From: an uncultured Collinsella sp.
GTDB taxonomy: Bacteria > Actinomycetota > Coriobacteriia > Coriobacteriales > Coriobacteriaceae
Direction of reading: 5' to 3'
Assembly: GCA_905199225.1 (NCBI GenBank)
Contig: CAJKFS010000009.1
Coordinates: forward strand, 1-61,718
Length of the DNA stretch: 61,718 nt
In this document: positions 1-8,835 of the stretch, piece after piece
Position numbering within the stretch: position 1 is the stretch's first letter
How the letters are laid out: the number at the start of each line of letters is the position of its first letter
Translations under genes and position numbers: made by a program
Notes under the pieces: generated by a model
Databases searched by the model: none
What the model was told of the DNA's origin: nothing
The model's input: the letters and a program-made list of their open reading frames with translations, nothing else

Positions 1-58
1 GTCGCGCCCTTGAAGTTGAACGTCAGATTGTCCAAATGCGGCCCGCGCAGCGTCGACC

Positions 59-87
59 GGTTACGGCGTTTGTAAAACGCCGTAACC
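59..87 (-). terminator. Perfect hairpin at the queA 3' end
   Basis: A 13-bp perfect inverted repeat with a 3-nt loop abuts the queA stop codon. No U-run follows it on the minus strand, so it may be a weak or Rho-assisted terminator or a 3'-end stabiliser. The bases to its left (1-58) hold no gene I can support. Confidence 0.5.
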
Positions 88-1304
88 TACAGAATGAGCA
101 TCGCGTCGCCAAAGCTGAAGAAGCGGTAGCGCTCCTCGATGGCAGCGGCGTAGGCATCCATGATCTGGTCGCGGGTGGCAAGCGCGCTCACGAGCATCAT
201 GAGCGTGGAGCGCGGCACATGGAAGTTCGTGATCAGCGCGTCGACCACGTGATAGGTCGAGCCGGGCATGAGGTAAAGCTGCGTCGTGGCGTTCTCGCGC
301 ACCACGATGTCACCGCGGCCAAGCGTATCGGCCCCGTCCTCGCGGCCTTCAAAATAGCGCGCCGTCACGGCCGGATCGGACACCGGCGCGTCCGTGTCAA
401 ACGCGCTCTCGAGCGAGCGCACCGCGGTAGTGCCGACGGCGATCACACGATGACCCTCGGCCTTGGCCTTATGCACGGCGTCGACAACCTCCTGCGACAC
501 GTGGTAGCGCTCGGTGTGCATGACGTGCTGCGTGGGGTCGTCCTCCTCCACCAAGCGGAAGGTATCGATGCCCACCTCGAGCTCGACGGCGGCAAACTTG
601 GCACCCTTGGCCTCGATAGCGGCCATGAGCTCAGGAGTAAAATGCAGGCCCGCCGTGGGAGCGGCAGCCGAGTGCTCCTCCTTCATGGCGTACACGGTCT
701 GATATTTCTCGGGATCGCCCTCGTAATCGGTAATGTAGGGCGGCAGCGGCACGTGACCGGCAGCATGGATGGCCTCGTCAAGCGTGCGCGGCTCGCCGGC
801 GGCATTGCAACCGGCCGGCTCAAAACGCACCAGGCGGCCGCCGCGACTATCGGTGACAAAGTCGACGACCTCGGCCGTCAGCACCACGGGAGCCCCCTCG
901 GGCGCATGAGCGCCACCGGCGCGATACTCAATCTGAGCACCGGGCTTCAGGCGCTTACCCGGCTTGACCAAGCACTCCCAAACATGGCCCAGCGGGTCAA
1001 CATCCTCGCGGCGCTTGAGCAGCAACGTCTCGACCACGCCGCCCGAGCCTGCCTTGCGGCCAATTAGGCGGGCCGGCATCACGCGCGTCTGGTTGATGAC
1101 GAGCACGTCGCCCGGCTCGATATAGTCGATGACGTCGCGGAAGATGCGGTGCTCAACGGTACCGCCGTGCTCCAGCGGCGTCCCCGCCTCGGAACCTTTG
1201 CGATCAACCACCAGCAGGCGGCAGGAGTCACGCGGCTCGGCAGGCGCCTGGGCGATGAGCTCTTCGGGCAGGTTATAGTCAAAATCATCGGTACGCATAG
1301 ACAC
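87..1304 (-). CDS. queA: S-adenosylmethionine:tRNA ribosyltransferase-isomerase QueA
   Basis: QueA moves the ribosyl part of SAM onto preQ1-modified tRNA, giving epoxyqueuosine in the wobble position. The 405-residue protein has the family N-terminus (DFDYxLPEELIAQ) and the C-terminal signature around NFHVPRSTLMMLVSA, and its length is about normal, with insertions. A GTG start at 1304 lies 8 nt after AAGGAG; an in-frame ATG at 1298 is the alternative. The next gene upstream on the same strand is queH, which acts on the QueA product, so these are consecutive steps of one pathway and probably one transcript. Recognition is by family motifs read directly from the sequence. Confidence 0.95.
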   Translation of the reverse strand: MSMRTDDFDYNLPEELIAQAPAEPRDSCRLLVVDRKGSEAGTPLEHGGTVEHRIFRDVIDYIEPGDVLVINQTRVMPARLIGRKAGSGGVVETLLLKRREDVDPLGHVWECLVKPGKRLKPGAQIEYRAGGAHAPEGAPVVLTAEVVDFVTDSRGGRLVRFEPAGCNAAGEPRTLDEAIHAAGHVPLPPYITDYEGDPEKYQTVYAMKEEHSAAAPTAGLHFTPELMAAIEAKGAKFAAVELEVGIDTFRLVEEDDPTQHVMHTERYHVSQEVVDAVHKAKAEGHRVIAVGTTAVRSLESAFDTDAPVSDPAVTARYFEGREDGADTLGRGDIVVRENATTQLYLMPGSTYHVVDALITNFHVPRSTLMMLVSALATRDQIMDAYAAAIEERYRFFSFGDAMLIL

Positions 1305-1368
1305 GTCGGATTCTCCTTATATAGCTAAAGTCCGCTCTACATCCTAGCAGGCTGACGTCCCAAGTGAA

Positions 1369-1944
1369 CTACTTTTTGGCGGCTTTGCGCTCGTCGCGGA
1401 TGCGGGCGCGGTCCATGGCCGCCTCGACAGCCGAGAAGCGGCAACCACAGTAGTTCTGCCGATACATGCCAAGCTCGCGCGAACGGCGTGTCGCCTCGGG
1501 GTAATACGGGCGAAAATCGCGAATCACCGGGGTGAGCCCATGTGCCGCCGCCAAGCGCTCAAGCACGTCATTGCAGGTATCGAACAGCTGGTACGGCGAG
1601 ACGGCGAGCGTCGTGCCCACAAACTCAAACCCGCGCTCCTGGGCCACGCGGCACGCCTCGGCCAAGCGCAGGGCATAGCACGCGCGACAGCGACGGGCTC
1701 GATCGGCGCCCAGCGGGGCCACGCCGGCCTCCCAGCGCTCACGGTCCTCCCCTGCCTCGATGAGCTCGATGTCGCCATCGGCACACCACCGGCGCAGCTC
1801 GTCCAAGCGGCGCTGCCATTCATCGCGCGGTTGAATATTGGGGTTGGTCCAGCAAATCGTGGGCTCAAACCCCTCCTCGCGCAGCAGGCGAACCGGCTCA
1901 AGCGAGCATGGTGCACAGCACGCATGCAGCAACAACGACTTCAT
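1369..1944 (-). CDS. queH: Epoxyqueuosine reductase QueH (DUF208 family)
   Basis: QueH reduces epoxyqueuosine to queuosine in tRNA and is the non-homologous replacement of QueG. The 191-residue product carries the family cysteine pairs: HACCAPC at the N-terminus, CRACY near the middle and YCGC near the C-terminus; these bind an Fe-S cluster and a second iron. The ATG at 1944 is chosen because GAGGAG sits 6 nt upstream; the ATG at 1950 would abut that sequence. The Shine-Dalgarno overlaps the stop codon of the upstream peptidase gene, which suggests translational coupling. queA follows directly. Confidence 0.93.
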   Translation of the reverse strand: MKSLLLHACCAPCSLEPVRLLREEGFEPTICWTNPNIQPRDEWQRRLDELRRWCADGDIELIEAGEDRERWEAGVAPLGADRARRCRACYALRLAEACRVAQERGFEFVGTTLAVSPYQLFDTCNDVLERLAAAHGLTPVIRDFRPYYPEATRRSRELGMYRQNYCGCRFSAVEAAMDRARIRDERKAAKK

Positions 1945-1954
1945 CGACATCTCC

Positions 1955-2521
1955 TCACCCAAAAAAGCGCACGCCAAAGGACGTATCCTCGCAGGCGATA
2001 ATGCGGCGGTCGCGCAAAATGGTCCGCACGTAATACCAGTCGCCTACACAGCCCGACAAATGCAAGCCGGCAGCCAGATAGCACAGCAGCGGATAGCCCG
2101 AAAACGCAAACCCCAGGGCAAACGCTGTCGTCACAACAACCGTCGGCGCCAGGCAAATTGCCATATACCGCCGGCGCGAATACACAATCCCCTCGGCGCA
2201 GGCATAGATCATCGCCGTCTCGCGATTCGCCCCAAAGGTCACCTTCGCGCCCGCAGGCGCCAGCAGCTTAAAGAACACCGCGTGCACCAGCTCGTGCACG
2301 GCGAACGACGCCATTGAGATCGCAGCCAAGCCGACTATCCAGCCCACAACAGCCATCCAGCCGCCCGCGTCAGCCGCATCCAGATCCGCAGGCCCGCCCA
2401 GCAGCATAAACACCGGCACCAGGCACACGGCAAACACGCCGACGACGACCATCCCCCACACGAAGCAAGCGTGCAGAAAATCCTCGTCTTCAAACGCATG
2501 TATGTTGGAAATCTCATTCAT
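1955..2521 (-). CDS. DUF3267-type membrane zinc peptidase-like protein
   Basis: A 188-residue integral membrane protein with about four hydrophobic segments. The second is followed by HELVH, an HExxH zinc-binding motif, and the arrangement resembles the DUF3267 (putative zincin) family. Substrate and role are unknown. The gene ends within the queH ribosome-binding site, so it probably heads the queH-queA transcript. The Shine-Dalgarno of its own start is weak. Family assignment rests on the motif and its membrane context. Confidence 0.75.
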   Translation of the reverse strand: MNEISNIHAFEDEDFLHACFVWGMVVVGVFAVCLVPVFMLLGGPADLDAADAGGWMAVVGWIVGLAAISMASFAVHELVHAVFFKLLAPAGAKVTFGANRETAMIYACAEGIVYSRRRYMAICLAPTVVVTTAFALGFAFSGYPLLCYLAAGLHLSGCVGDWYYVRTILRDRRIIACEDTSFGVRFFG

Positions 2522-2653
2522 AGCATCTTAGGATAGCGCCCCTGCCACGCACCCGCCCGCATGTGCGATAATGTCGAACGATATGCACGAATTGACCACT
2601 GCGTCGCCAGGCCTTGCGCCCGGCCGCGCTCTCACCATATGCGAAGGAGTCCC

Positions 2654-4804
2654 ATGGCATCCAAATACTCCATGAACGACCGTCCCAGCTGGCCTCGCCG
2701 CGCCATCGTTACCGCCGGCGAGCCCTACGGCAACAAGGGCCTTCACTTTGGCCACGTTGGCGGCGTCTTTGTCCCTGCCGACTTCTTCGCCCGCTTCCTG
2801 CGCGACCGTCTGGGCCGCGAGAACGTCATCTTCACCTCGGGCACCGACTGCTACGGCTCGCCCATCATGGAGAGCTACCGCAAGCTCAAGGAGAACGAAG
2901 GCTACGACAAGTCCATCGGCGAGTATGTCGAGTCCAATCACTCCCGCCAGGCCGCGACCCTCAACAACTACAACATCAGCTGCGACATCTACGGCGGCTC
3001 GGGCCTTGAGCCGGCGGCGCAGATCCACAACGAGGTTACCGCCGAGATTATCGAGCGCCTGCACGAGCAGGGCACCATCTCCAAGCGCTCCACGCTGCAG
3101 TTTTACGACGCCAAGGCCGGCACGTTCCTCAACGGCCGCCAGGTGATCGGCCGCTGCCCCATCCAGGGCTGCAAGTCCGAGAAGGCCTATGCCGACGAGT
3201 GCGACCTAGGTCACCAGTTTGAGCCCGAGGAGCTCATCGCGCCCAAGAGCCAGCTCACCGGCGAGGTGCCCGAGCTGCGCCCGGTCGACAACCTCTACTT
3301 TGACCTGCCGGCCTACCTTGACTTTATGAAGACCTACACCGCCAAGCTCGCCCAGAACCCGCAGGTTCGCTCCGTGGTCTCCAAGACCATGGAAGAGTGG
3401 CTGCTGCCGGCACAGCTCTACATTCAGAACAAGTTCCGCGAGGCCTTCGACGCCGTCGAGGACCAGCTCCCCGAGCACACCGTACTGGAGCCCGAGGGCA
3501 ACAAGAGCAGCTTTACCGTCACCTTCCCCAGCTGGAAGGAGCGCGATGACGCCCACGCGGTGCTCGCCAACGGCGGCGTGCGCTTCCGCAGCGGCAAGGC
3601 GCTCGTGCCCTTCCGCATCACCGGCAACATCGACTGGGGCGTTCCGGTGCCCCAGGTCGACGGCGTTTCCGACGTCACCTGCTGGTGCTGGCCCGAGAGC
3701 CTGTGGGCGCCCATCAGCTACACGCGTACCGTACTCGCCCGCGACGCCCGCGCCGCCGGCGTGACCGAGGGTGTCGCCGCCCAGGACGCCGCCCTTATGG
3801 GCGAGCCCGCCGCCGATTCCACGCAGGTCCCCGCGCCCACCTACCAGCACAGCTCGCTCGACTGGCGCGACTGGTGGTGCTCAGACGACGCACAGATCTA
3901 CCAGTTCATTGGCCAGGACAACATCTACTTCTACTGCATCGCGCAGACCGCCATGTGGGAGGCCCTGGGTTGGGACCTCACGCAGAGCACCGTCAGCGCC
4001 TGCTACCACCTGCTCTACATGGGCAAAAAGGCAAGCTCGTCCTCGCAGACGCCTCCCCCGCCGGCAGACGACCTGCTCAACCACTACACCTGCGAGCAGA
4101 TGCGCGCGCATTGGCTGTCGCTCGGCCTGTCCGAGAAGCCGGTGAGCTTTAGCCCCAAGGCATACGACACCCGCGTGACCGGCAAGGACAAGGACGGCAA
4201 CGAGGTGCGCGCCTGCGACGACAAGCGCGTCATCGATCCTGCCCTTAAGGAGAGCGCCCTTTTGACCGGCGTCTTCAACCGCCTGGCCCGCAGCTGCTTC
4301 TACGGCGTCGCCGTCAAGGAGGGCGACGAGAGCCCCTATCGCAACGGTTGCATTCCCGCCGGCGCCGCCTCGGCCGCCGTGGTGGAGGCCGCCCAGCAGG
4401 CAGCCCTCGCCTTTGAGCAGGCCATGTACAAGTTCGAGACGCACCGAGCGCTCGCCGTGTGCGACGACTACCTGCGCGCCGCCAACAAGCGCTGGAGCGA
4501 CGCCTCCAAGGCCGCCAACAAGCTCGAGGGTAATGAGGCAAACGCCGCGATGACGCAGGCCCTCGTCGACGCCTTTACCGAGCTGCGCGTGGCGACCGTC
4601 CTGATGCACGGTATTGTGCCGGCCGGCTGCGAGCTCATCTGCGAGTACTTCGACGTCGACCCGGTCGCCTTCTTTAGCTGGGATAACATCTTCGCCTCCA
4701 CGGATGAGTTTGTGGAGAGCCTGGGCGAGAAGCCCGGCGAGCACCGCGTAAAGCCGCTGCCCCCGCGCTTCGACTTCTTCAGCAAGCACGAGAGCCAGTA
4801 CTAA
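2654..4804 (+). CDS. Methionyl-tRNA synthetase-like class I synthetase, divergent
   Basis: This 716-residue protein follows the plan of methionyl-tRNA synthetase: an HFGH version of the HIGH motif at residues 31-34, a SGTD strand after it, a zinc-knuckle region with paired cysteines near 167-190 followed by a PEELIAPKSQLTG stretch typical of MetRS, and an alpha-helical anticodon-binding region. In place of KMSKS it has MGKKASSS at about 455, followed by a proline run, so ATP-site function is uncertain. The ATG at 2654 has AAGGAG 4 nt upstream. It may be an active but divergent MetRS or a paralogue with another role; whether the genome has a second metG cannot be seen here. Confidence 0.8.
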   Translation: MASKYSMNDRPSWPRRAIVTAGEPYGNKGLHFGHVGGVFVPADFFARFLRDRLGRENVIFTSGTDCYGSPIMESYRKLKENEGYDKSIGEYVESNHSRQAATLNNYNISCDIYGGSGLEPAAQIHNEVTAEIIERLHEQGTISKRSTLQFYDAKAGTFLNGRQVIGRCPIQGCKSEKAYADECDLGHQFEPEELIAPKSQLTGEVPELRPVDNLYFDLPAYLDFMKTYTAKLAQNPQVRSVVSKTMEEWLLPAQLYIQNKFREAFDAVEDQLPEHTVLEPEGNKSSFTVTFPSWKERDDAHAVLANGGVRFRSGKALVPFRITGNIDWGVPVPQVDGVSDVTCWCWPESLWAPISYTRTVLARDARAAGVTEGVAAQDAALMGEPAADSTQVPAPTYQHSSLDWRDWWCSDDAQIYQFIGQDNIYFYCIAQTAMWEALGWDLTQSTVSACYHLLYMGKKASSSSQTPPPPADDLLNHYTCEQMRAHWLSLGLSEKPVSFSPKAYDTRVTGKDKDGNEVRACDDKRVIDPALKESALLTGVFNRLARSCFYGVAVKEGDESPYRNGCIPAGAASAAVVEAAQQAALAFEQAMYKFETHRALAVCDDYLRAANKRWSDASKAANKLEGNEANAAMTQALVDAFTELRVATVLMHGIVPAGCELICEYFDVDPVAFFSWDNIFASTDEFVESLGEKPGEHRVKPLPPRFDFFSKHESQY

Positions 4805-4821
4805 AGCACGCTAGTAGCAAC

Positions 4822-4942
4822 GCGCCCGGGAATGATTATTCTGGGACGGGGATTAAAAAATCATTCCCGGGCGCCACAGTACAGTCTTTTTGTGACGGGA
4901 GTCATGGAATGATTATTTAATCCCCGTCCCAGAATAATCATT
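4822..4942. repeat. Paired inverted-repeat element
   Basis: Two 35-nt units lie in opposite orientation, 4831-4865 and 4908-4942, identical as reverse complements except for one base. The first is also bounded by a perfect 16-bp inverted repeat (4822-4837 with 4859-4874). The whole intergenic gap between the MetRS-like gene and the methyltransferase gene is filled by it, ending just before the methyltransferase ribosome-binding site. It could be a repeat element of the REP or MITE type, or a leader structure. Confidence 0.7.
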
Positions 4943-4961
4943 TAGGTGGAAGGAAAGACGG

Positions 4962-6065
4962 ATGTCCAAGCCGCGTCGTCGTAAGCAAAAAAAGCAGGTT
5001 AAGCCCGAGCTCAAGCTCAGGCAGTTTGCTGCCACCGAGCTTTCCGACCAGCTTGCCGCCCTTCCCTGCGCCGCCGACCTGCCGCGCTTTATGGTCGACA
5101 CGGTCGCCGGCGCCTATGCGCCCGCCGATGCCGAGCTCATGATCGAGGGCTTCGGCGCCGCGGCCACACGCCCGGTCACGCTGCGCGCCAACACGCTCAA
5201 GGCGACCGCCGAGGACATCGCTGCGGCGCTCGATGCCGCCGGCATCGCCCACAACCCCGTCGCCTGGTACCCAGACGCCTTTATCCTGCCCGAGGCCCAG
5301 GTTTCCGACCTATGGGACCTCGACATCTACCGCGACGGCAAGATCTACCTGCAGAGTCTGTCATCCATGATGCCGCCGTTGGTCCTGGGCGCCCAGGCAG
5401 GCGAGGACATCCTGGACATGTGCGCAGCCCCTGGCGGCAAGACGACGCAGATCGCCGCCCTCACGCAGGGACAGGCACACCTTACCGCCTGCGAGATGAG
5501 CATTCCCCGTGCCGAAAAGCTCGAGGCCAACTTGGGCCGCCAGGGCGCCAAAAACGTGCCCGTTATGCGCATTGACGCACGCGAGCTTGACGAGTTCTTC
5601 CGCTTTGACCGTATTCTGCTCGACGCCCCCTGCACCGGCACGGGCACCGTCATCAGCGGCAACGAGAAAAGCCTGCGCGGCCTGACCGAGCAGCTGCTGA
5701 GCAAGTGCGCGCGCTCGCAGCGAGCACTTCTGGACCGCGCCATGGGTGCCCTCAAACCGGGCGGCACGCTCGTCTATTCGACTTGTTCGATCTTGCCGCA
5801 GGAAAACGAGGACGCCCTGCAAGAAGCCCTCGACAAGCACATGGACTGCGAGCTCATCCCCCTCGACGGCACGCCAAGCGAAAGCGAAGCACGCCGCGCC
5901 CAGGAAGCTGGTGAGGAGCCGCGCATCGAGTCCAACGCCCTGACCGAGGCCATTGCCGCGGGTCAGATATCGGCCATCGCCAACGGCCTGCCCGGCACGC
6001 TCACCATTCCGCCTAGCCGCGACTTTGAGGGCTTCTACATTGCCCTGATCCGAAAACGCAGCTAG
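4962..6065 (+). CDS. RsmB/NOP family RNA 5-methylcytosine methyltransferase
   Basis: A 367-residue SAM-dependent RNA m5C methyltransferase. The SAM loop DMCAAPGGKTTQ lies near residue 151, the first catalytic cysteine in DAPCTGTGT near 220, and the second in YSTCSI near 271. The N-terminus is very basic (SKPRRRKQKK). The length fits the RsmF/NOP2 subgroup, and the rRNA or tRNA target cannot be told from sequence. The ATG at 4962 follows an AAGGA box. The leader contains half of an inverted-repeat element that could fold in the transcript. Confidence 0.92.
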   Translation: MSKPRRRKQKKQVKPELKLRQFAATELSDQLAALPCAADLPRFMVDTVAGAYAPADAELMIEGFGAAATRPVTLRANTLKATAEDIAAALDAAGIAHNPVAWYPDAFILPEAQVSDLWDLDIYRDGKIYLQSLSSMMPPLVLGAQAGEDILDMCAAPGGKTTQIAALTQGQAHLTACEMSIPRAEKLEANLGRQGAKNVPVMRIDARELDEFFRFDRILLDAPCTGTGTVISGNEKSLRGLTEQLLSKCARSQRALLDRAMGALKPGGTLVYSTCSILPQENEDALQEALDKHMDCELIPLDGTPSESEARRAQEAGEEPRIESNALTEAIAAGQISAIANGLPGTLTIPPSRDFEGFYIALIRKRS

Positions 6066-6089
6066 CGCACGGATCCAAAACTCAACAAG

Positions 6090-6260
6090 CTATCTCCGTG
6101 CGCGCTTGCCCTGCTGGTCGCGATGCTGTTTAAGCATCGCGCGCTCCTTGCGTTCGGCCTTTTTGCCCTTAATGGCCGTGACCACAAAGTAGATGACCGC
6201 GGCGGCTACGATTGCGGCCACACACAGGCCAATCGAGCCAAACATTGCTGTCAATTCCAT
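6090..6260 (-). CDS. Small single-pass membrane protein (56 aa)
   Basis: A short reading frame encodes 56 residues: a short N-terminus, one hydrophobic helix (about residues 8-30) and a strongly basic tail rich in Lys, Arg and Gln ending in GKRARR. The ATG at 6260 is preceded by an AGAGAGGTG box. It is convergent with the methyltransferase gene (24 nt apart) and divergent from the TIM-barrel gene. The composition is typical of small bacterial membrane proteins, with the positive tail predicted to face the cytoplasm. No function can be given. Confidence 0.65.
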   Translation of the reverse strand: MELTAMFGSIGLCVAAIVAAAVIYFVVTAIKGKKAERKERAMLKQHRDQQGKRARR

Positions 6261-6451
6261 ACCGCGTCACCTCTCTTTTAAACGGGACTTTCAAGATAGC
6301 ACCTCGATACCCGCCACCACAGCTCCTTCACGTTCGCCGGCCCTTCGGTCTAACGGATGGCGCGGCGGGGAAAAATCAACTCGTCAAACGATTTAGCATT
6401 CGCTATTCCGGCTGCATAGCGCCGGCCGTCATCACATAGAATCGAGCCTCC

Positions 6452-7543
6452 ATGGATACCCTCAACGATCTAAATGAGCGCGTCGACGCCTTCGTCGGCA
6501 CCAGCTCCTTCGACACGCCTGCCGCGGCAAACGACCAAGCTCCCATCGATGTGCCCGCCGAGGTTCACGAGGGCATCGTCGCCTCGGTCGATTTCTCCGA
6601 GGTCGAGCTCGCAGACGAGTTCACCGAGCCCCAGGTAGCCGTGACCCCCAACGGACTGCTCCCCATGGAGCCCCTGCCCATCGACGGGCGTTTGCGCAAG
6701 GCGGCCCTCCGCATGCCCGACGAGATCGAGGAGGCCAGCGGCTTTACGCTCTTCGGACGTCGTATCAAATCGCTCATCTACACCACCGACGTGGCCGTCA
6801 TCCGCAACTCCAACGCCGATGCCGTCTTTGCCGTTTACCCCTTCACGCCGCAGCCGGCCATTACGCAGGCGCTGTTGACCGTCGCCGAGTGCCCGGTCTT
6901 TGTAGGCGTGGGCGGCGGAACTACGACCGGTAAGCGCTCCGTGCAGATGGCAGCCGTCTCCGAGATGCAGGGCGCGGCGGGCTGCGTGGTCAACTCCCCC
7001 GCTACTGCCGAGATGGTCGAGCACATCACCAACATCGCCGACATCCCCGTCATCGCCACGGTCGTACGTTGCGACGACGATGCGCATGCCAAAGTGCGCG
7101 CCGGAGCCAAGATTCTCAACATCGCCGCCGGCAAAAACACGCCCCAGGTCCTGCGTGAACTGCGCGAGCACTATCCCAACCTGCCGCTCATCGCGCCGGG
7201 CGGCAAGACGCCCGAGAGCATCCGTGAGACCATCGCCGCCGGCGCCAACGCCATCATCTGGACACCGCCTTCGGCCCAGCAGCTACAGACCGACATGATG
7301 CAGCGTTATCGCAAGATGAAGGAAGACGCCACACCTGTCATCTCGCGCGACGATGTGCCCATTATCGACCAGGTCGCCGCCGCCGAGGTCAGCCAGGTCG
7401 AGAACATGAATCCCGATGTGCCAATTCCCGACGAAGTCATCGAGCGCGTCGCTTCGATCCACGAGCGCGTCGAGGAGCATCGCGCCAACCGCGGCCTCAA
7501 GCCGTCACTGCACGGCTTCTTCTTCCGCGGAAAGAAACGCTAG
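6452..7543 (+). CDS. TIM-barrel protein of unknown function
   Basis: A 363-residue cytoplasmic protein. An acidic N-terminal region of about 65 residues is followed by a TIM-barrel-like core with a glycine-rich phosphate-binding-type loop (VGVGGGTTTGKRS, near 153) and a second one (APGGKTPESI). It ends in a basic segment, FFFRGKKR. Similar proteins are often labelled hydrolase without experimental support. It is transcribed alone, with a strong terminator downstream. I do not recognise the substrate. Confidence 0.7.
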   Translation: MDTLNDLNERVDAFVGTSSFDTPAAANDQAPIDVPAEVHEGIVASVDFSEVELADEFTEPQVAVTPNGLLPMEPLPIDGRLRKAALRMPDEIEEASGFTLFGRRIKSLIYTTDVAVIRNSNADAVFAVYPFTPQPAITQALLTVAECPVFVGVGGGTTTGKRSVQMAAVSEMQGAAGCVVNSPATAEMVEHITNIADIPVIATVVRCDDDAHAKVRAGAKILNIAAGKNTPQVLRELREHYPNLPLIAPGGKTPESIRETIAAGANAIIWTPPSAQQLQTDMMQRYRKMKEDATPVISRDDVPIIDQVAAAEVSQVENMNPDVPIPDEVIERVASIHERVEEHRANRGLKPSLHGFFFRGKKR

Positions 7544-7555
7544 CCGCAACAGCAA

Positions 7556-7593
7556 GGCCCGCCCCACAAACGTGAGGCGGGCCGTTTTCGTTT
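7556..7593 (+). terminator. Intrinsic terminator after the TIM-barrel gene
   Basis: An 8-bp GC stem (7556-7563 with 7576-7583) and a T-rich tract (GTTTTCGTTT) directly after it. Confidence 0.9.
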
Positions 7594-7624
7594 GAGCAAT
7601 CACGCAGCGACGTGATGAGCCAAG

Positions 7625-8515
7625 TTAATCCACGCGCTTGTCGCCCATAAAGAAGAGCGCCACCGTACCAGGTCCGGTATGCGAGCCAATCAGAGTACCG
7701 ATGTCATTGATCTCAATCTTGCCTTTAAGCTGCAGAACCTGTTCCTCAATCAGCGCCGCAACTGCCTCGGCATCCTCGCGGCACGCCGAGTGCGACATGA
7801 TGCACTTACCCGAATAATCCGCACCGTCCTGCACGTGTGCCATCATGGTCTTGGCCATCTCGGAAATCGCGCGCTTCTTAGTGCGAATCTTCTCACGTGG
7901 CGACAGCTTGCCGTCGCAATCGACCGTCATAAGCGGGCAAATCTTAAGCGCCGTGCCGATGATCGCACTCGCAGCCGAAATGCGACCGCCTCGTAGATAG
8001 CTCGACAGATCGGTCGAGAAGAACCAGTGGTGCAGGTTGAGTTTGTGCTCCTCGATCCAGGCAGCCGTCTCGTCGAGTGAAGCCCCGCTATCGCGCACGT
8101 CGGCGGCATATTCCAGCAACAGGCCAAAGCCCGAAGACGCCGCCAGCGAATCGATGACGCGCACCTTGCCGCCCTGGGGATAGCGATCCGCGAGCATCTG
8201 CGCCGCAACGCAGGCCGATCCATACGTGCCCGAAATACCCGACGACAACGCCAGGTGCAGCACGTCTTTACCCTCGGCAACAAACGGCTCCCAAAACTCC
8301 TTGTACTCACCCACGCTCACCTGAGACGTCTTGGGCATGGCGCCCGCGGCAATCTGGGCAAAAAACTTGTCCGGCGTAATCGACTGATACAGATCGTCCG
8401 TATGGACAACATCGTCGATCTCGTAATGAAAACACACGACAGGGATATTGCGCGACGCAAAGAACTCACGGGTTCGGTCGGCGGCGGATTCACAGGTCAG
8501 GACAAAATCACTCAT
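7625..8515 (-). CDS. DegV family fatty-acid-binding protein
   Basis: DegV (FakB-like) proteins bind a fatty acid and present it to the kinase FakA. The 296-residue product shows the fold's hallmarks: an N-terminal TCESAADR strand-loop, the TSQVSVGEY segment that shapes the ligand pocket, and SSGISGTYGSA. It ends with SHTGPGTVALFF, a typical C-terminus with the second His/Thr site. The ATG at 8515 is chosen because AAGGAG lies 6 nt upstream; a further upstream ATG would contain that box within the coding region. No fakA is in this window. Confidence 0.9.
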   Translation of the reverse strand: MSDFVLTCESAADRTREFFASRNIPVVCFHYEIDDVVHTDDLYQSITPDKFFAQIAAGAMPKTSQVSVGEYKEFWEPFVAEGKDVLHLALSSGISGTYGSACVAAQMLADRYPQGGKVRVIDSLAASSGFGLLLEYAADVRDSGASLDETAAWIEEHKLNLHHWFFSTDLSSYLRGGRISAASAIIGTALKICPLMTVDCDGKLSPREKIRTKKRAISEMAKTMMAHVQDGADYSGKCIMSHSACREDAEAVAALIEEQVLQLKGKIEINDIGTLIGSHTGPGTVALFFMGDKRVD

Positions 8516-8835
8516 ATGAGGCTCCTTACTCATTGCTGCGCAAATTATCGCACAGTGAGCCTACATACGGTACATATGTCCACTATTTACCAAATCGAAC
8601 CAAAAATAGCGAACATCTTTACCACCATCGTCTCCACCGGCCCCACGCATAAATATCTGAGAAAACACCTTCTGTCGTCTCCACTCAACCGCCATATCCA
8701 CCTCAACTAAATCGATTTACCAAACCGTTCAGCCGACAATTCAGCCGCCGGCGCAAAATCGAAACAAAAGCGGCGCATACTGATAAACGTTTGACGCTGT
8801 TTATCAGTTTTACCAGCCCCATCGGAAGGTGTTTC
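8516..8835. other. AT-richer intergenic region between DegV and fbp
   Basis: About 320 bases between divergent genes. I find no reading frame with a convincing start and no RNA gene. Its lower GC content than its flanks suggests promoters for both directions. It ends in the inverted repeat listed separately. Confidence 0.5.
8780..8807 (+). promoter_or_regulatory. Inverted repeat upstream of fbp
   Basis: CTGATAAAC and its exact complement GTTTATCAG are separated by 10 nt and end 28 nt before the fbp start codon. A short T-run follows. It could be a repressor operator or a leader hairpin; no regulator is encoded next to it. Confidence 0.45.

Noticed and set aside
1..86. Possible coding continuation beyond the queA stop at the left edge
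   Set aside because: An open stretch exists on the minus strand but no start codon or ribosome-binding site can be seen within the window.
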